Source of the DNA: Paramicrobacterium sp051513965
GTDB lineage: Bacteria; Actinomycetota; Actinomycetes; Actinomycetales; Microbacteriaceae
Direction of reading: 5' to 3'
DNA: 64,000 bases
Assembly (NCBI RefSeq): GCF_051513965.1
Contig: NZ_CP195847.1
Coordinates: forward strand, 1,054,001-1,118,000
Part shown: positions 50,209 to 58,386 of the stretch, in pieces
How positions within the stretch are numbered: the first letter of the stretch is position 1
Layout: the number at the start of each line of letters is the position of its first letter
The notes under the pieces: generated by a model
Database searches by the model: none
Seen by the model: the letters and a program-made list of their open reading frames with translations, nothing else
What the model was told of the DNA's origin: nothing
Program-made: the position numbers and the translations under genes

Positions 50209-51432
50209 TCAGCCGACGTCGCGCTCGCGTCCGCGCGGCAGCCACGTCCACATGATCACGACTCCGGCCGCCGCGATAGCTCCGAGCGACGCCGCTGCGG
50301 CCGCCAGCGACGCAAGAGCCGTGACGACCGCGATCAGGACAGGACTCGCCGCCGCACCGGCATCCGTAACGAATCGCCAGGCTCCAAGAAAGGGTGCGGG
50401 CCGACGAGGATCAGCGAGGTCGGCCCCGAGGGTCATGAGAACCCCGCTGCTCATGCCGTTCGCGATTGCGAGAAGCGCCGCTATCACCCATAGCCAGCTG
50501 ACCGCGTTCGGCAGATCGTGCGTCAGCGAAAGGATGATGAGTCCGGAGCCCATCCCCACGAGCGGCGGGAGCGCACCCCAGATGCGGCCGAAACGATCCA
50601 TGATGTGTCCGCTCACGTAGAAAAGGGCGAAATCGACGGCTCCAGTGACGCCGATGATGAGCGACGTCGTCGCTTCGTCCACACCGATGCTGACGGCCCA
50701 TAGCGGAATGATGACGAGGCAGGATGACCGAAGTGCGGCGATGACGGCCGCCCCGACACCGACCGTTCCCAGCACGCGACCGTTCTGACGAATCGTCGTC
50801 TGAAGGTTGAGCGGGGCCGTGACGGGAGCCGCGGGCTTGCCAGTCCGCGCTCGCACCGTGGTCTCCGGATCCGGAAGCACGATCAGAAGGGCTGCGGTGA
50901 CCAGACAGAAGAGCACCATGGTCCAGTACACCCCGGTCATTCCGCCCGTCAGGTGGATGACCGGAGCTGAGATGAGAGGACCGACGAATCGGCCAGCTCG
51001 AGTGACGCCGCCGAGCAGGGACAGCGAACGAGCACGGTACCGAATGGGGACGTACGTCGTCATGAATGCGTGCCGTGCGAGCCCGAACACCGCAGTCGCA
51101 AGGCCGAGCACGAATACACCCAGTCCCAGCACGAATGGCTCAGGAGAGAACATGATCAGCACCGCGGCGCCGAGAGCGACGACGACGGCTCCGATCATGG
51201 CCGCGCGCTCGCCGACCCGCGCCACAAGCGCTCCGCTCGGGATGTCTCCGAAGAGTTCACCGATTTGAAGCATCGCGGCGATGAGACCAGCGAGGGCGAT
51301 GGTTGCGCCGACGTTGTCTGCCGCTGCAGGAATCAGCGGAATGAGCGCGCCTTCGCCGATGCCGAAGAGAAGAGTGGGGAGGTAGACGGCCGCTGCGACT
51401 GATCGGAATGGGAACTCGTCGCGATCGGCCAT
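50209..51432 (-). CDS. Major facilitator superfamily transporter
   Basis: A 407-residue MFS protein with twelve predicted membrane segments and the typical motif-A-like loop (PSGALVARVGERAAM, GHIMDRFGRIWG). It resembles drug or sugar-efflux exporters; no substrate can be assigned. A TAGGCT box lies 9 bases upstream of the ATG, divergent from prfB. Confidence 0.88.
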   Translation of the reverse strand: MADRDEFPFRSVAAAVYLPTLLFGIGEGALIPLIPAAADNVGATIALAGLIAAMLQIGELFGDIPSGALVARVGERAAMIGAVVVALGAAVLIMFSPEPFVLGLGVFVLGLATAVFGLARHAFMTTYVPIRYRARSLSLLGGVTRAGRFVGPLISAPVIHLTGGMTGVYWTMVLFCLVTAALLIVLPDPETTVRARTGKPAAPVTAPLNLQTTIRQNGRVLGTVGVGAAVIAALRSSCLVIIPLWAVSIGVDEATTSLIIGVTGAVDFALFYVSGHIMDRFGRIWGALPPLVGMGSGLIILSLTHDLPNAVSWLWVIAALLAIANGMSSGVLMTLGADLADPRRPAPFLGAWRFVTDAGAAASPVLIAVVTALASLAAAAASLGAIAAAGVVIMWTWLPRGRERDVG

Positions 51433-51441
51433 AGCACGCTC

Positions 51442-51469
51442 AGCCTAGTCCTGAGCGGCACGGTAAGGT
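51442..51469. promoter_or_regulatory. Divergent promoter region of MFS gene and prfB
   Basis: Minus-strand TAGGCT (51442-51447) lies 9 bases from the MFS start; plus-strand TAAGGT (51464-51469) lies 9 bases from the prfB start. Both leaders are therefore very short or absent. Confidence 0.5.
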
Positions 51470-51478
51470 TGAGGGGAC

Positions 51479-52588
51479 ATGCTAGAGCTTGATTTGAGCG
51501 CCGACATCGCCGCGCTGCGCACAACGTTCGCCGATATCCGCACCGTGGTCGATGTGGACAAGCTGAACTCGGACATCACGGAGCTAAGCGAGCAAGCATC
51601 AGCTCCGGACCTCTGGGATGACGCCGAACGCGCGCAGGAGGTGACGAGCAAACTCAGCCACGCGCAGGCCGATCTCGCCCGCGTCACGTCCGTGGAACGC
51701 CGTCTTGACGACCTCGAAGTTCTCGTCGAACTCGCGAACGAGGCCGATGACGAGGAGTCGGCAGATGAAGCGCGCGCAGAGCTCGAAGCGCTGAAGAAGA
51801 CGGTCGCCGATCTCGAGATCCAGACAATGCTCAACGGTGAGTACGACGCTTTGCCGGCCGTCGTGACGATCCGTGCGGGTGCCGGAGGCGTTGACGCAGC
51901 AGACTTCGCAGAGATGCTGCTTCGCATGTACGTCCGCTGGGCGGAGCACCACGGCTACTCGGCGAAAGTGCTCGACACGAGCTACGCGGAAGAAGCCGGA
52001 ATCAAGTCTGCGACGTTCGAAGTGGACGCATCGTACGCGTTCGGCAAACTCTCGATCGAGGCGGGGACTCATCGACTTGTTCGCATGAGCCCGTTCAACT
52101 CTGCGGGCAAGCGACAGACGAGCTTCGCAGCTGTCGAGGTCATCCCTCTCATGGAGGAAGCAACCGAAGTCGAGATCCCAGAAACAGACATCCGGGTCGA
52201 CGTCTTCCGCTCATCGGGACCAGGAGGGCAATCGGTCAACACGACGGACTCGGCCGTGCGCATCACGCACCTGCCGACGGGCATCGTCGTCTCCATGCAG
52301 AACGAGAAGAGTCAGATTCAGAACCGAGCAGCCGCTATGCGGGTGCTGCAGTCGCGACTCCTCCTCATGCAGCGCGAGCAGGAGGCCGCGAAGAAGAAGG
52401 AGCTCGCGGGGAGCATCACGGCGAGTTGGGGCGATCAGATGCGTTCGTACGTGCTCGCGCCGTATCAGATGGTGAAAGACCTGAGAACCGAGTTCGAGGT
52501 GAACAACCCGAGCAACGTCTTCGACGGGGACATCGATGGCTTCATTGCCGCCGGGATCCGCTGGCGCTCGATGAAAGACAGCGAATAG
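51479..52588 (+). CDS. prfB: Peptide chain release factor 2
   Basis: A 369-residue class I release factor for UAA and UGA stops. The stop-recognition tripeptide is SPF (RMSPFNSAGKRQTSF) and the peptidyl-hydrolysis motif is GGQ (SSGPGGQSVNTTDSAVR). The gene is one uninterrupted frame; there is no in-frame UGA requiring programmed frameshifting near codon 26, as usual in actinobacteria. It is followed by ftsE after 70 bases, a common actinobacterial order (prfB-ftsE-ftsX-smpB). Confidence 0.97.
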   Translation: MLELDLSADIAALRTTFADIRTVVDVDKLNSDITELSEQASAPDLWDDAERAQEVTSKLSHAQADLARVTSVERRLDDLEVLVELANEADDEESADEARAELEALKKTVADLEIQTMLNGEYDALPAVVTIRAGAGGVDAADFAEMLLRMYVRWAEHHGYSAKVLDTSYAEEAGIKSATFEVDASYAFGKLSIEAGTHRLVRMSPFNSAGKRQTSFAAVEVIPLMEEATEVEIPETDIRVDVFRSSGPGGQSVNTTDSAVRITHLPTGIVVSMQNEKSQIQNRAAAMRVLQSRLLLMQREQEAAKKKELAGSITASWGDQMRSYVLAPYQMVKDLRTEFEVNNPSNVFDGDIDGFIAAGIRWRSMKDSE

Positions 52589-52643
52589 CTGAATCAGCGC
52601 TGAACCGGGGCGAGTCGCTCCGCCGGTTGCGCTGACCTCTGCT

Positions 52644-52649
52644 TAGGCT
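52644..52649 (+). promoter_or_regulatory. -10 box before ftsE
   Basis: TAGGCT followed by 9 bases and the ATG at 52659. Confidence 0.5.
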
Positions 52650-52658
52650 CAGAGGGTC

Positions 52659-53648
52659 ATGATTCGATTCGACAAAGTCACCAAGAAATATGCGGGCAAT
52701 CCGCGGCCGGCGCTCAACGGCGTCGACCTCGAGGTCGCCCGAGGTGAATTCGTGTTCCTCGTCGGAGCCTCGGGTTCCGGAAAATCAAGCTGCCTTCAGC
52801 TCATTCTGAAAGAGCAGCGGCCGACAAAGGGCACGGTTCACGTGCTCGGTCACGATCTGGGGAGCATCTCCACCCGCAAGGTGCCGTATTTCCGCCGCAA
52901 CCTCGGGGTGGTCTTTCAGGACTTCCGTCTTCTCACAACGAAGACTGTCTTTCAGAATGTCGCGTTCTCGTTGCAGGTCATCGGGAAGTCTCGCGGGTTC
53001 GTGCAGGAGGCCGTTCCCGATGTTCTCAAGCTCGTGGGGCTCGACGGCAAGGGCGGGCGGATGCCGAATGAGCTGTCCGGCGGTGAGCAGCAGCGCGTCG
53101 CCATCGCGCGCGCCGTCGTTAACAAACCGCAGATCCTGCTGGCGGATGAGCCGACTGGAAACCTGGATCCCGCGACGAGTGCGGGGATCATGCAGCTGCT
53201 CGAACGAATCAACGGAAACGGAACCACGGTCGTGATGGCGACGCACGAGGCGGCGATCGTCGATCAGATGCGTCGTCGCGTCGTCGAACTCGTCGATGGT
53301 CGCATCGTCCGAGATGAGACACGAGGCGGCTATGGTGACACCACCTCGATCATTGATATCGCACCGCTTCCCGAGCGCGGTGAGCAAGCTCAGCGTGCAC
53401 GTGCGGAAGCGCAGGAGGCTGCATCAGCTCCCGAGACTCACTCTGTCGCTGTGACCGTGGAGACGGTGCGCGACGCGAAGCGGACAGAGACTCCAGTCAC
53501 GGTCGAGCCAGCGCAGGACGAGGCTCCGGAGCAGACTCCCGATAACGACACCTCGGAGCACTTGTCGCTCGCAGAGCGTCTCGGCCTTCGCGGCCAGGGT
53601 GATCGCGACACCGGTGACGACCAGCAGAATGTGGGGCCGACCTCATGA
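52659..53648 (+). CDS. ftsE: Cell-division ATP-binding protein FtsE, with long C-terminal tail
   Basis: A 329-residue ABC-type ATPase that with FtsX activates peptidoglycan hydrolases at the septum. Walker A GASGSGKSS, signature LSGGEQQR, Walker B ILLADEPTGNLDP and the H-loop ATHE are all present in residues 1-225. A tail of about 95 residues follows, rich in Glu, Ala, Thr and Pro, which the common 220-230-residue FtsE lacks; its end contains the helical motif LSLAERLGLRG. It overlaps ftsX by 4 bases. Confidence 0.95.
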   Translation: MIRFDKVTKKYAGNPRPALNGVDLEVARGEFVFLVGASGSGKSSCLQLILKEQRPTKGTVHVLGHDLGSISTRKVPYFRRNLGVVFQDFRLLTTKTVFQNVAFSLQVIGKSRGFVQEAVPDVLKLVGLDGKGGRMPNELSGGEQQRVAIARAVVNKPQILLADEPTGNLDPATSAGIMQLLERINGNGTTVVMATHEAAIVDQMRRRVVELVDGRIVRDETRGGYGDTTSIIDIAPLPERGEQAQRARAEAQEAASAPETHSVAVTVETVRDAKRTETPVTVEPAQDEAPEQTPDNDTSEHLSLAERLGLRGQGDRDTGDDQQNVGPTS

Positions 53649-54565
53649 GACTCAGCCTCGTCCTGTCAGAAGCGCTCAACGGACTGCGCAGAAACGCGTC
53701 GATGGTGATCTCGGTCATTCTGGTGACTTTCATCTCTCTGACTTTCGTCGGTGCTGCGGCGCTGATGCAGATGCAGATCGCCCAGATGAAGAATTACTGG
53801 TACGACAGAGCCCAGGTCGCGATCTACATGTGCACCGACTCCGATGTGGCCGTCGATGCGACCTGCGAAGGGGGAGCGGCGACTGAGGAGCAGCTTGCCG
53901 AGGTGAGGTCGAAGCTCGAGGATGAGACTCTCGATCGTTATATCCAGAAGTTCTACTTCGAAGACCACGAGCAGGCATACGACAACTTCGTCAAGCAGTT
54001 CGAGGGCAACGAGATGACCGAACTCGTGACTCCTGAGCAGTTCAACCAGACGTTCTGGGTGAACCTCAAGGATCCGTCGCAGTCGGCCGTGCTGATTGAA
54101 GCGTTCTCCGACACTCCGGGCGTCGAGTCGGTGAAGGACCAACGTCAGTATCTCGATCAGATCTTCCGGGTTCTGAACATCGCGAGCTACTCGGCGATCG
54201 GAATCGCGGGGCTCATGCTGATCGCGGCTGTGCTGCTGATCGCCACGACGATTCGACTGTCCGCGTTCTCACGGCGCAAGGAGATCGGCATCATGCGCCT
54301 CGTAGGCGCCTCGAACCGCTTCATTCAGACGCCTTTCATTCTCGAGGGCGTGTTCGCGGCGGTGATCGGATCGATACTCGCCGGCGGCGCTGTGGTAGCG
54401 CTTGTGCACTTCTTCGTGCAGGGCTTCCTTGCGCCGCGGATGCTCTTCGTCAATTTCGTGAATCTCGGCGACTCGCTTCTCGTGGTTCCGCTTCTGATCG
54501 TGATCGGGATGCTGCTTGCTGCGCTCAGCGCCAATTTCGCAATCAAGCGGTACTTGAAGATCTGA
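53645..54565 (+). CDS. ftsX: Cell-division membrane protein FtsX
   Basis: A 306-residue FtsX with membrane segments near residues 20-45, 175-200, 230-255 and 275-298 and a large exterior loop (about 50-170). The loop has two Cys residues (YMCTDSD and ATCEGG) likely to form a disulfide, and the helical ANEM/FxxxxF-like regions that contact peptidoglycan hydrolases. The ATG overlaps the ftsE stop (ATGA). Confidence 0.95.
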   Translation: MRLSLVLSEALNGLRRNASMVISVILVTFISLTFVGAAALMQMQIAQMKNYWYDRAQVAIYMCTDSDVAVDATCEGGAATEEQLAEVRSKLEDETLDRYIQKFYFEDHEQAYDNFVKQFEGNEMTELVTPEQFNQTFWVNLKDPSQSAVLIEAFSDTPGVESVKDQRQYLDQIFRVLNIASYSAIGIAGLMLIAAVLLIATTIRLSAFSRRKEIGIMRLVGASNRFIQTPFILEGVFAAVIGSILAGGAVVALVHFFVQGFLAPRMLFVNFVNLGDSLLVVPLLIVIGMLLAALSANFAIKRYLKI

Positions 54566-54642
54566 GTCGGCTGATAGACTGTCGGGCTGCCCGCGCTTCA
54601 CGTGCGGCATCCCTGATCAACCTGTACGACCTGGAGTGAACC

Positions 54643-55119
54643 GTGCCCAAGGAACGCGGAGAGAAGGTTGTGGCGACGAACCGCAAGGCGCGCCACGACT
54701 ACCTCATCGAAGACACCTATGAGGCTGGGCTCGTGCTCTGGGGCACCGAGGTCAAGGCTCTGCGCGAGGGGCGTGCGTCTCTCGTCGACGGATACGCGTT
54801 CGTCGACAATGGCGAGGTGTGGCTGGATGCCGTCTACATTCCGGAGTACACGCAGGGAACCTGGACGAACCACTCTCCGCGTCGCAAACGAAAGCTCCTG
54901 CTGCACCGTCAGCAGATCACTCGCATCAGCCACAAGATCGCTCCGGGCGGATACACGCTCATTCCTCTGAAGCTGTATTTCGTCGATGGGCGTGCCAAGG
55001 TCGAACTCGCCGTCGCCAAGGGCAAACGTGAGTACGACAAACGCCAGGCGCTCCGTGAGCGACAGGACAAGCGAGAGGCTCAGCGGGCGATGGCGATGAG
55101 GAATAGGCTCGGGGAATGA
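54643..55119 (+). CDS. smpB: SsrA-binding protein SmpB
   Basis: A 158-residue tmRNA partner in trans-translation. Family features are NRKARHDY at the N terminus, GLVLWGTEVKALREGR, and the basic C-terminal tail KREYDKRQALRERQDKREAQRA that enters the ribosomal A site (cited in part). GTG start with GGAGTGA upstream; a TAGACT box at 54575-54580 suggests its own promoter. The ssrA gene follows 114 bases downstream. Confidence 0.96.
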   Translation: MPKERGEKVVATNRKARHDYLIEDTYEAGLVLWGTEVKALREGRASLVDGYAFVDNGEVWLDAVYIPEYTQGTWTNHSPRRKRKLLLHRQQITRISHKIAPGGYTLIPLKLYFVDGRAKVELAVAKGKREYDKRQALRERQDKREAQRAMAMRNRLGE

Positions 55120-55233
55120 ATGATGCCCGGAGGGTGTTATTCTGATTAGCCGCATCGGAAGGATGCACGAGGGCGCAAGCCCGGTTGATAAGTACACAGC
55201 GCGTGATGATGGTCCGCTCGAGAGAGCGCGCAT

Positions 55234-55603
55234 GGGGATGATCGGTTTCGACACTGCCTGCGAGACTGCGAGAAGCGGGCCGAGGACCCAGGGTTATCTC
55301 GATAACGCTCCCTGGAAACCAATAAGTGCCAACTCAAAGCGCACTGACTTCGCCCTCGCTGCCTAAGCGAGCCCGATAGTCCGTCAGACCGTGGTTGTTC
55401 CCGACACGGACCCTGGCGTCATTTAGGGGACTTGCTGCGCGTCGTCGCCTGAGCGGCGTGCGGGACTTTTTTCAGGCTGGGCCCGTCGACTTGGATGCCT
55501 GTGGCAAAGGTCGGGGCCGAGCAGAACGTTTTCACAGGCTACGCCCGTAGAAGGCGTGGAATCCCAGCAGTGGACGGGGGTTCAATTCCCCCCATCTCCA
55601 CCA
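55234..55603 (+). ncRNA. ssrA: tmRNA (10Sa RNA)
   Basis: About 370 bases. The tRNA-like ends pair as GGGGATG with CATCTCC, followed by discriminator A and encoded CCA; the T-arm GGGTTCAATTCCCCC precedes the 3' end. The tag frame runs 55328-55366 and encodes ANSKRTDFALAA then TAA; with the tRNA-borne Ala it marks proteins for ClpXP-type proteolysis. The 5' region between smpB and the mature end (55120-55233) contains a TATTCT box near 55139, so a leader of about 80 bases may be removed by RNase P. Confidence 0.97.
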
Positions 55604-55629
55604 TCGACCATCGTCACGCGCTGTGCACG

Positions 55630-55660
55630 AGAGAAGCCGCCCGAACCGGGCGGCTTCTCT
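55630..55660 (+). terminator. Hairpin terminator after ssrA
   Basis: A 13-bp stem (55630-55642 with 55648-55660) with a 5-base loop and little U-tract. It also lies near the convergent inositol-phosphatase-like gene end and could serve both strands. Confidence 0.75.
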
Positions 55661-55687
55661 GCGTTTGGAGAGCGGTCACCCGCCTCA

Positions 55688-56482
55688 TCAGGAATGCGTC
55701 TGCGCGAGCCGTTCGAGCACAGCGTCGTGCAGGAGGCCGTTCGTGGCGAGGGAACTCCTCTCAGCGATGCTCTCGTTTCCGTTGATCGCAGTGAACCGTC
55801 CGCCGGCTTCTTCGACGATGACGACGAACGGTGCGATGTCGTACTCCTTGACCCCGAACTCCGCCACGACGTCGACGAGTCCTTCGGCGAGGAGCCCGTA
55901 CGACCACATATCGCCGTACGCGCGATCACGCCAGACGGTGCGAGACAGGTCGATGAGTGAATCGAGGTAGCCAGCTTCGTCCCACTGGGCGATGCTCTGA
56001 AAGCTCAGCGACGCTTCGTCAAGGCTGTCGACCCTCGATGCAGAGAGCCGCCGCGCAGGGGCAGCGCCGTCAGCGAGCCATGCTCCGCTTCCACGAGCAG
56101 CCCACCAGCGCTTTCCGAAGGCTGGAGCACTCGCAACTCCGACGACGGGGCGGCCGTCGATCGCGAGTGCGATGAGCGTCGCCCAGTTGGGAACGCCGCG
56201 GAGGAAGTTAGCTGTGCCATCGATCGGATCGATGATCCACTGGCGGCTGGTAGAGCCCTGGGTGCCGTACTCTTCACCCAGGATGCCGTCTTCCGGCCGT
56301 TCTGCCTTCAGAATCTCCCTCAGGGCTCTCTCGACCGCGAGATCAGCGTCGGTGACGTGCGACATGTCGTTCTTCGTCGAGATCTGAAGGTCTGAGGAGC
56401 GGAAGCGGTCGAGCGAAACGGCGTCCGCGGCATCCGCCATTCGGAGGGCGAGGGCGAGGTCATCGGAGAGATCTGCGGTCAC
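55688..56482 (-). CDS. hisN: Inositol-monophosphatase family phosphatase, HisN-like
   Basis: A 264-residue Mg-dependent phosphatase. Metal motifs are GEEYG (Glu near residue 70), IIDPIDGTANF (about 86-96) and the C-terminal RAYGDMWSYGLLAEG, which in this family typifies actinobacterial histidinol-phosphatase HisN more than myo-inositol monophosphatase. Assignment between the two is not certain. The GTG at 56482 has TAAGGT exactly 6 bases upstream (leaderless). Confidence 0.85.
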   Translation of the reverse strand: MTADLSDDLALALRMADAADAVSLDRFRSSDLQISTKNDMSHVTDADLAVERALREILKAERPEDGILGEEYGTQGSTSRQWIIDPIDGTANFLRGVPNWATLIALAIDGRPVVGVASAPAFGKRWWAARGSGAWLADGAAPARRLSASRVDSLDEASLSFQSIAQWDEAGYLDSLIDLSRTVWRDRAYGDMWSYGLLAEGLVDVVAEFGVKEYDIAPFVVIVEEAGGRFTAINGNESIAERSSLATNGLLHDAVLERLAQTHS

Positions 56483-56488
56483 ATGTCC

Positions 56489-56494
56489 ACCTTA
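56489..56494 (-). promoter_or_regulatory. -10 box of a leaderless promoter (hisN-like gene)
   Basis: TAAGGT on the minus strand, 6 bases before GTG 56482. Confidence 0.6.
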
Positions 56495-56596
56495 CTTGGC
56501 CCGGCGAAAAGATGACTTTCTGCTCGATTGGCGCAGGGCAGGGAAAGGGTGCTAATGTTGTCCCTCGGTTCGGGGTTTACTCCGAAACCAAAATCT

Positions 56597-56672
56597 GCGC
56601 CTCTAGCTCAATCGGCAGAGCAACTGACTCTTAATCAGTGGGTTCCGGGTTCAAGTCCCGGGGGGCGCACCA
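56597..56672 (+). tRNA. tRNA-Lys (CTT)
   Basis: A 76-base cloverleaf: acceptor GCGCCTC with GGGGCGC region, D-arm TAGCTCAATCGGCAGAGCA, anticodon loop CTCTTAA (anticodon CTT), T-arm CCGGGTTCAAGTCCCGG, encoded CCA. A TAATGT -10 candidate is at 56553-56558. Confidence 0.97.
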
Positions 56673-56678
56673 TCGCAG

Positions 56679-56724
56679 ATTGAGCCCCGCAGTCGAGAAA
56701 GACTGCGGGGCTCAATTTCTTTCT
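56679..56724 (+). terminator. Rho-independent terminator after tRNA-Lys
   Basis: A perfect 16-bp stem (56679-56694 with 56701-56716) followed by TTCTTTCTTT. It also stands just past the convergent aceB stop. Confidence 0.9.
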
Positions 56725-56729
56725 TTGCC

Positions 56730-58364
56730 CTACACTGCGACGGCGCGAGGGAGACCGGCATCCACGATCTGCGAATAGGCCGGCACCGTGAGAAACGGCG
56801 AGTACTCATCGCTGAGCACGAGCTCGCGCAGCAGGTCAGCGGCTTCTCCGTAGCGCGTGCCGATGGAGTGGGGGAGTGCGTCCACGACACTGTCGATCGC
56901 CCACTCGATGCGTTCGCGGACAACAGGCATCCCATCGTCTGTGACAGCACCCTGATGAATCCACTGCCAGAGCTGGGAGCGAGAGATCTCCGCCGTCGCG
57001 ACATCCTCCATGAGTCCGTCGATGGCTGCCGCTCCCGTGCCCCGAAGCCAGCTTTCGATGTAGCGCAGAGCGATGGAGACGTTCTGGCGGATTCCGGAGC
57101 ACGTGATGCGGCCATCCGGGACGGCCAGATCGAGCAGCTCTTCCGCCGTCACAGACACGTCATCACGCCGGCGATGCAGCTGGTGCGGCTGATCACCGAG
57201 AACCGCGTCGAACTCTGCTCGTGCCGCCTCGATGAGTCCCGGGTGGGCGACCCAGGTGCCATCGAAGCCGTCGCGTGCTTCACGGCGCTTGTCTGCGGCC
57301 GTCTTCTCGAGAGCCTGCGCGGTCGTCTCCGGGTTCCGTCGATTGGGGATGAACGCGCTCATTCCGCCGATCGCGTACGCGCCCCGCTTGTGGCAGGTCG
57401 AGACGAGGAGTTCTGTGTACGCCCTCATGAACGGCACCGTCATCGTGATCTGATCGCGGTCGGGCAGCATGTATCGACGTCCGCGGTCACGGAAGTTCTT
57501 GATGATGCTGAACAGGTAGTCCCACCGGCCCGCGTTGAGCCCAGCGCAGTGGCTGCGCAGCTCGTAGAGGATCTCCTCCATCTCAAAAGCCGCTGTGATC
57601 GTCTCGATCAGCACGGTCGCGCGGATCGTCCCCGGCTCGATTCCCAGTGCGTCCTCGCTGAAGTCGAACACGTCGTTCCACAGGCGAGCACCGAAGCGGT
57701 CTTCCAGCTTGGGCAGATAGAAGTACGGGCCCGTGCCGCGGGAGATGAGCTCGTGCGCATTGTGGAAGAGGTAGAGCCCGGCATCGACGAGAGACGCCGA
57801 TATCGGTGTGGATGCTCCGTGACGGTTCGTGTACCGCAGGTGGGACTCTGTCAGGTGCCAGCCGCGAGGTCGGAACACGATCGTCGGCGTGGTCTCGCCC
57901 AGACGATACGATTTGCCCTCGTCGCTCACGAAGTCGATCTGTCGGCGAACAGCGTCGAAGAGGGTGAGCTGCCCATCAATGATGTTCTCCCATGTGGGGC
58001 TCAGCGCATCCTCGTGGTCTGCGAGCCAGACATTCGCACCTGAGTTGAGTGCATTCACGGCCATCTTCCGGTCCGTGGGACCGGTGATCTCCACGCGGCG
58101 CTCATGCAGTCCCGGTCCGGCGCCGGCGACACGCCAGGTCGGGTCCTCTCGAATGCCGCGTGTCTCCTCGAGGAAGTCCGGGTTGCGGCCGGCGTCGATC
58201 TCAGCGAGACGCGCGGCGTTCGACCGTAGCAGCTCGTGTCGGTCGACGCCGAAACGCTCGTGCAACATGGTGAGGAATCGCAGGGCCTCCGGCGTCAGAA
58301 TCTCCTCGTATCGCGGGCTCATCGGACCAATGATCTCGATGCGGCCCGTCGTCGTGATGGACAT
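56730..58364 (-). CDS. aceB: Malate synthase A
   Basis: A 544-residue glyoxylate-shunt enzyme condensing glyoxylate with acetyl-CoA to malate. Family features are EITGPTDRKMAVNALNSGAN, LADHEDALSPTWENIIDGQ (cited in part; Asp/Glu metal site), IVFRPRGWHL with the active Arg, and the FEMEEILYELR and GRWDYLFSIIKNF segments. The ATG at 58364 has GAGGAGA upstream; longer upstream frames run back into aceA and are not real. It lies 22 bases downstream of aceA in one operon. Confidence 0.96.
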   Translation of the reverse strand: MSITTTGRIEIIGPMSPRYEEILTPEALRFLTMLHERFGVDRHELLRSNAARLAEIDAGRNPDFLEETRGIREDPTWRVAGAGPGLHERRVEITGPTDRKMAVNALNSGANVWLADHEDALSPTWENIIDGQLTLFDAVRRQIDFVSDEGKSYRLGETTPTIVFRPRGWHLTESHLRYTNRHGASTPISASLVDAGLYLFHNAHELISRGTGPYFYLPKLEDRFGARLWNDVFDFSEDALGIEPGTIRATVLIETITAAFEMEEILYELRSHCAGLNAGRWDYLFSIIKNFRDRGRRYMLPDRDQITMTVPFMRAYTELLVSTCHKRGAYAIGGMSAFIPNRRNPETTAQALEKTAADKRREARDGFDGTWVAHPGLIEAARAEFDAVLGDQPHQLHRRRDDVSVTAEELLDLAVPDGRITCSGIRQNVSIALRYIESWLRGTGAAAIDGLMEDVATAEISRSQLWQWIHQGAVTDDGMPVVRERIEWAIDSVVDALPHSIGTRYGEAADLLRELVLSDEYSPFLTVPAYSQIVDAGLPRAVAV

Positions 58365-58386
58365 GGTCTCTTCTCCTCTCATGACA

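Noticed and set aside
51479..51600. Programmed +1 frameshift in prfB
   Set aside because: The release-factor 2 gene is a single continuous frame; no in-frame UGA is present.
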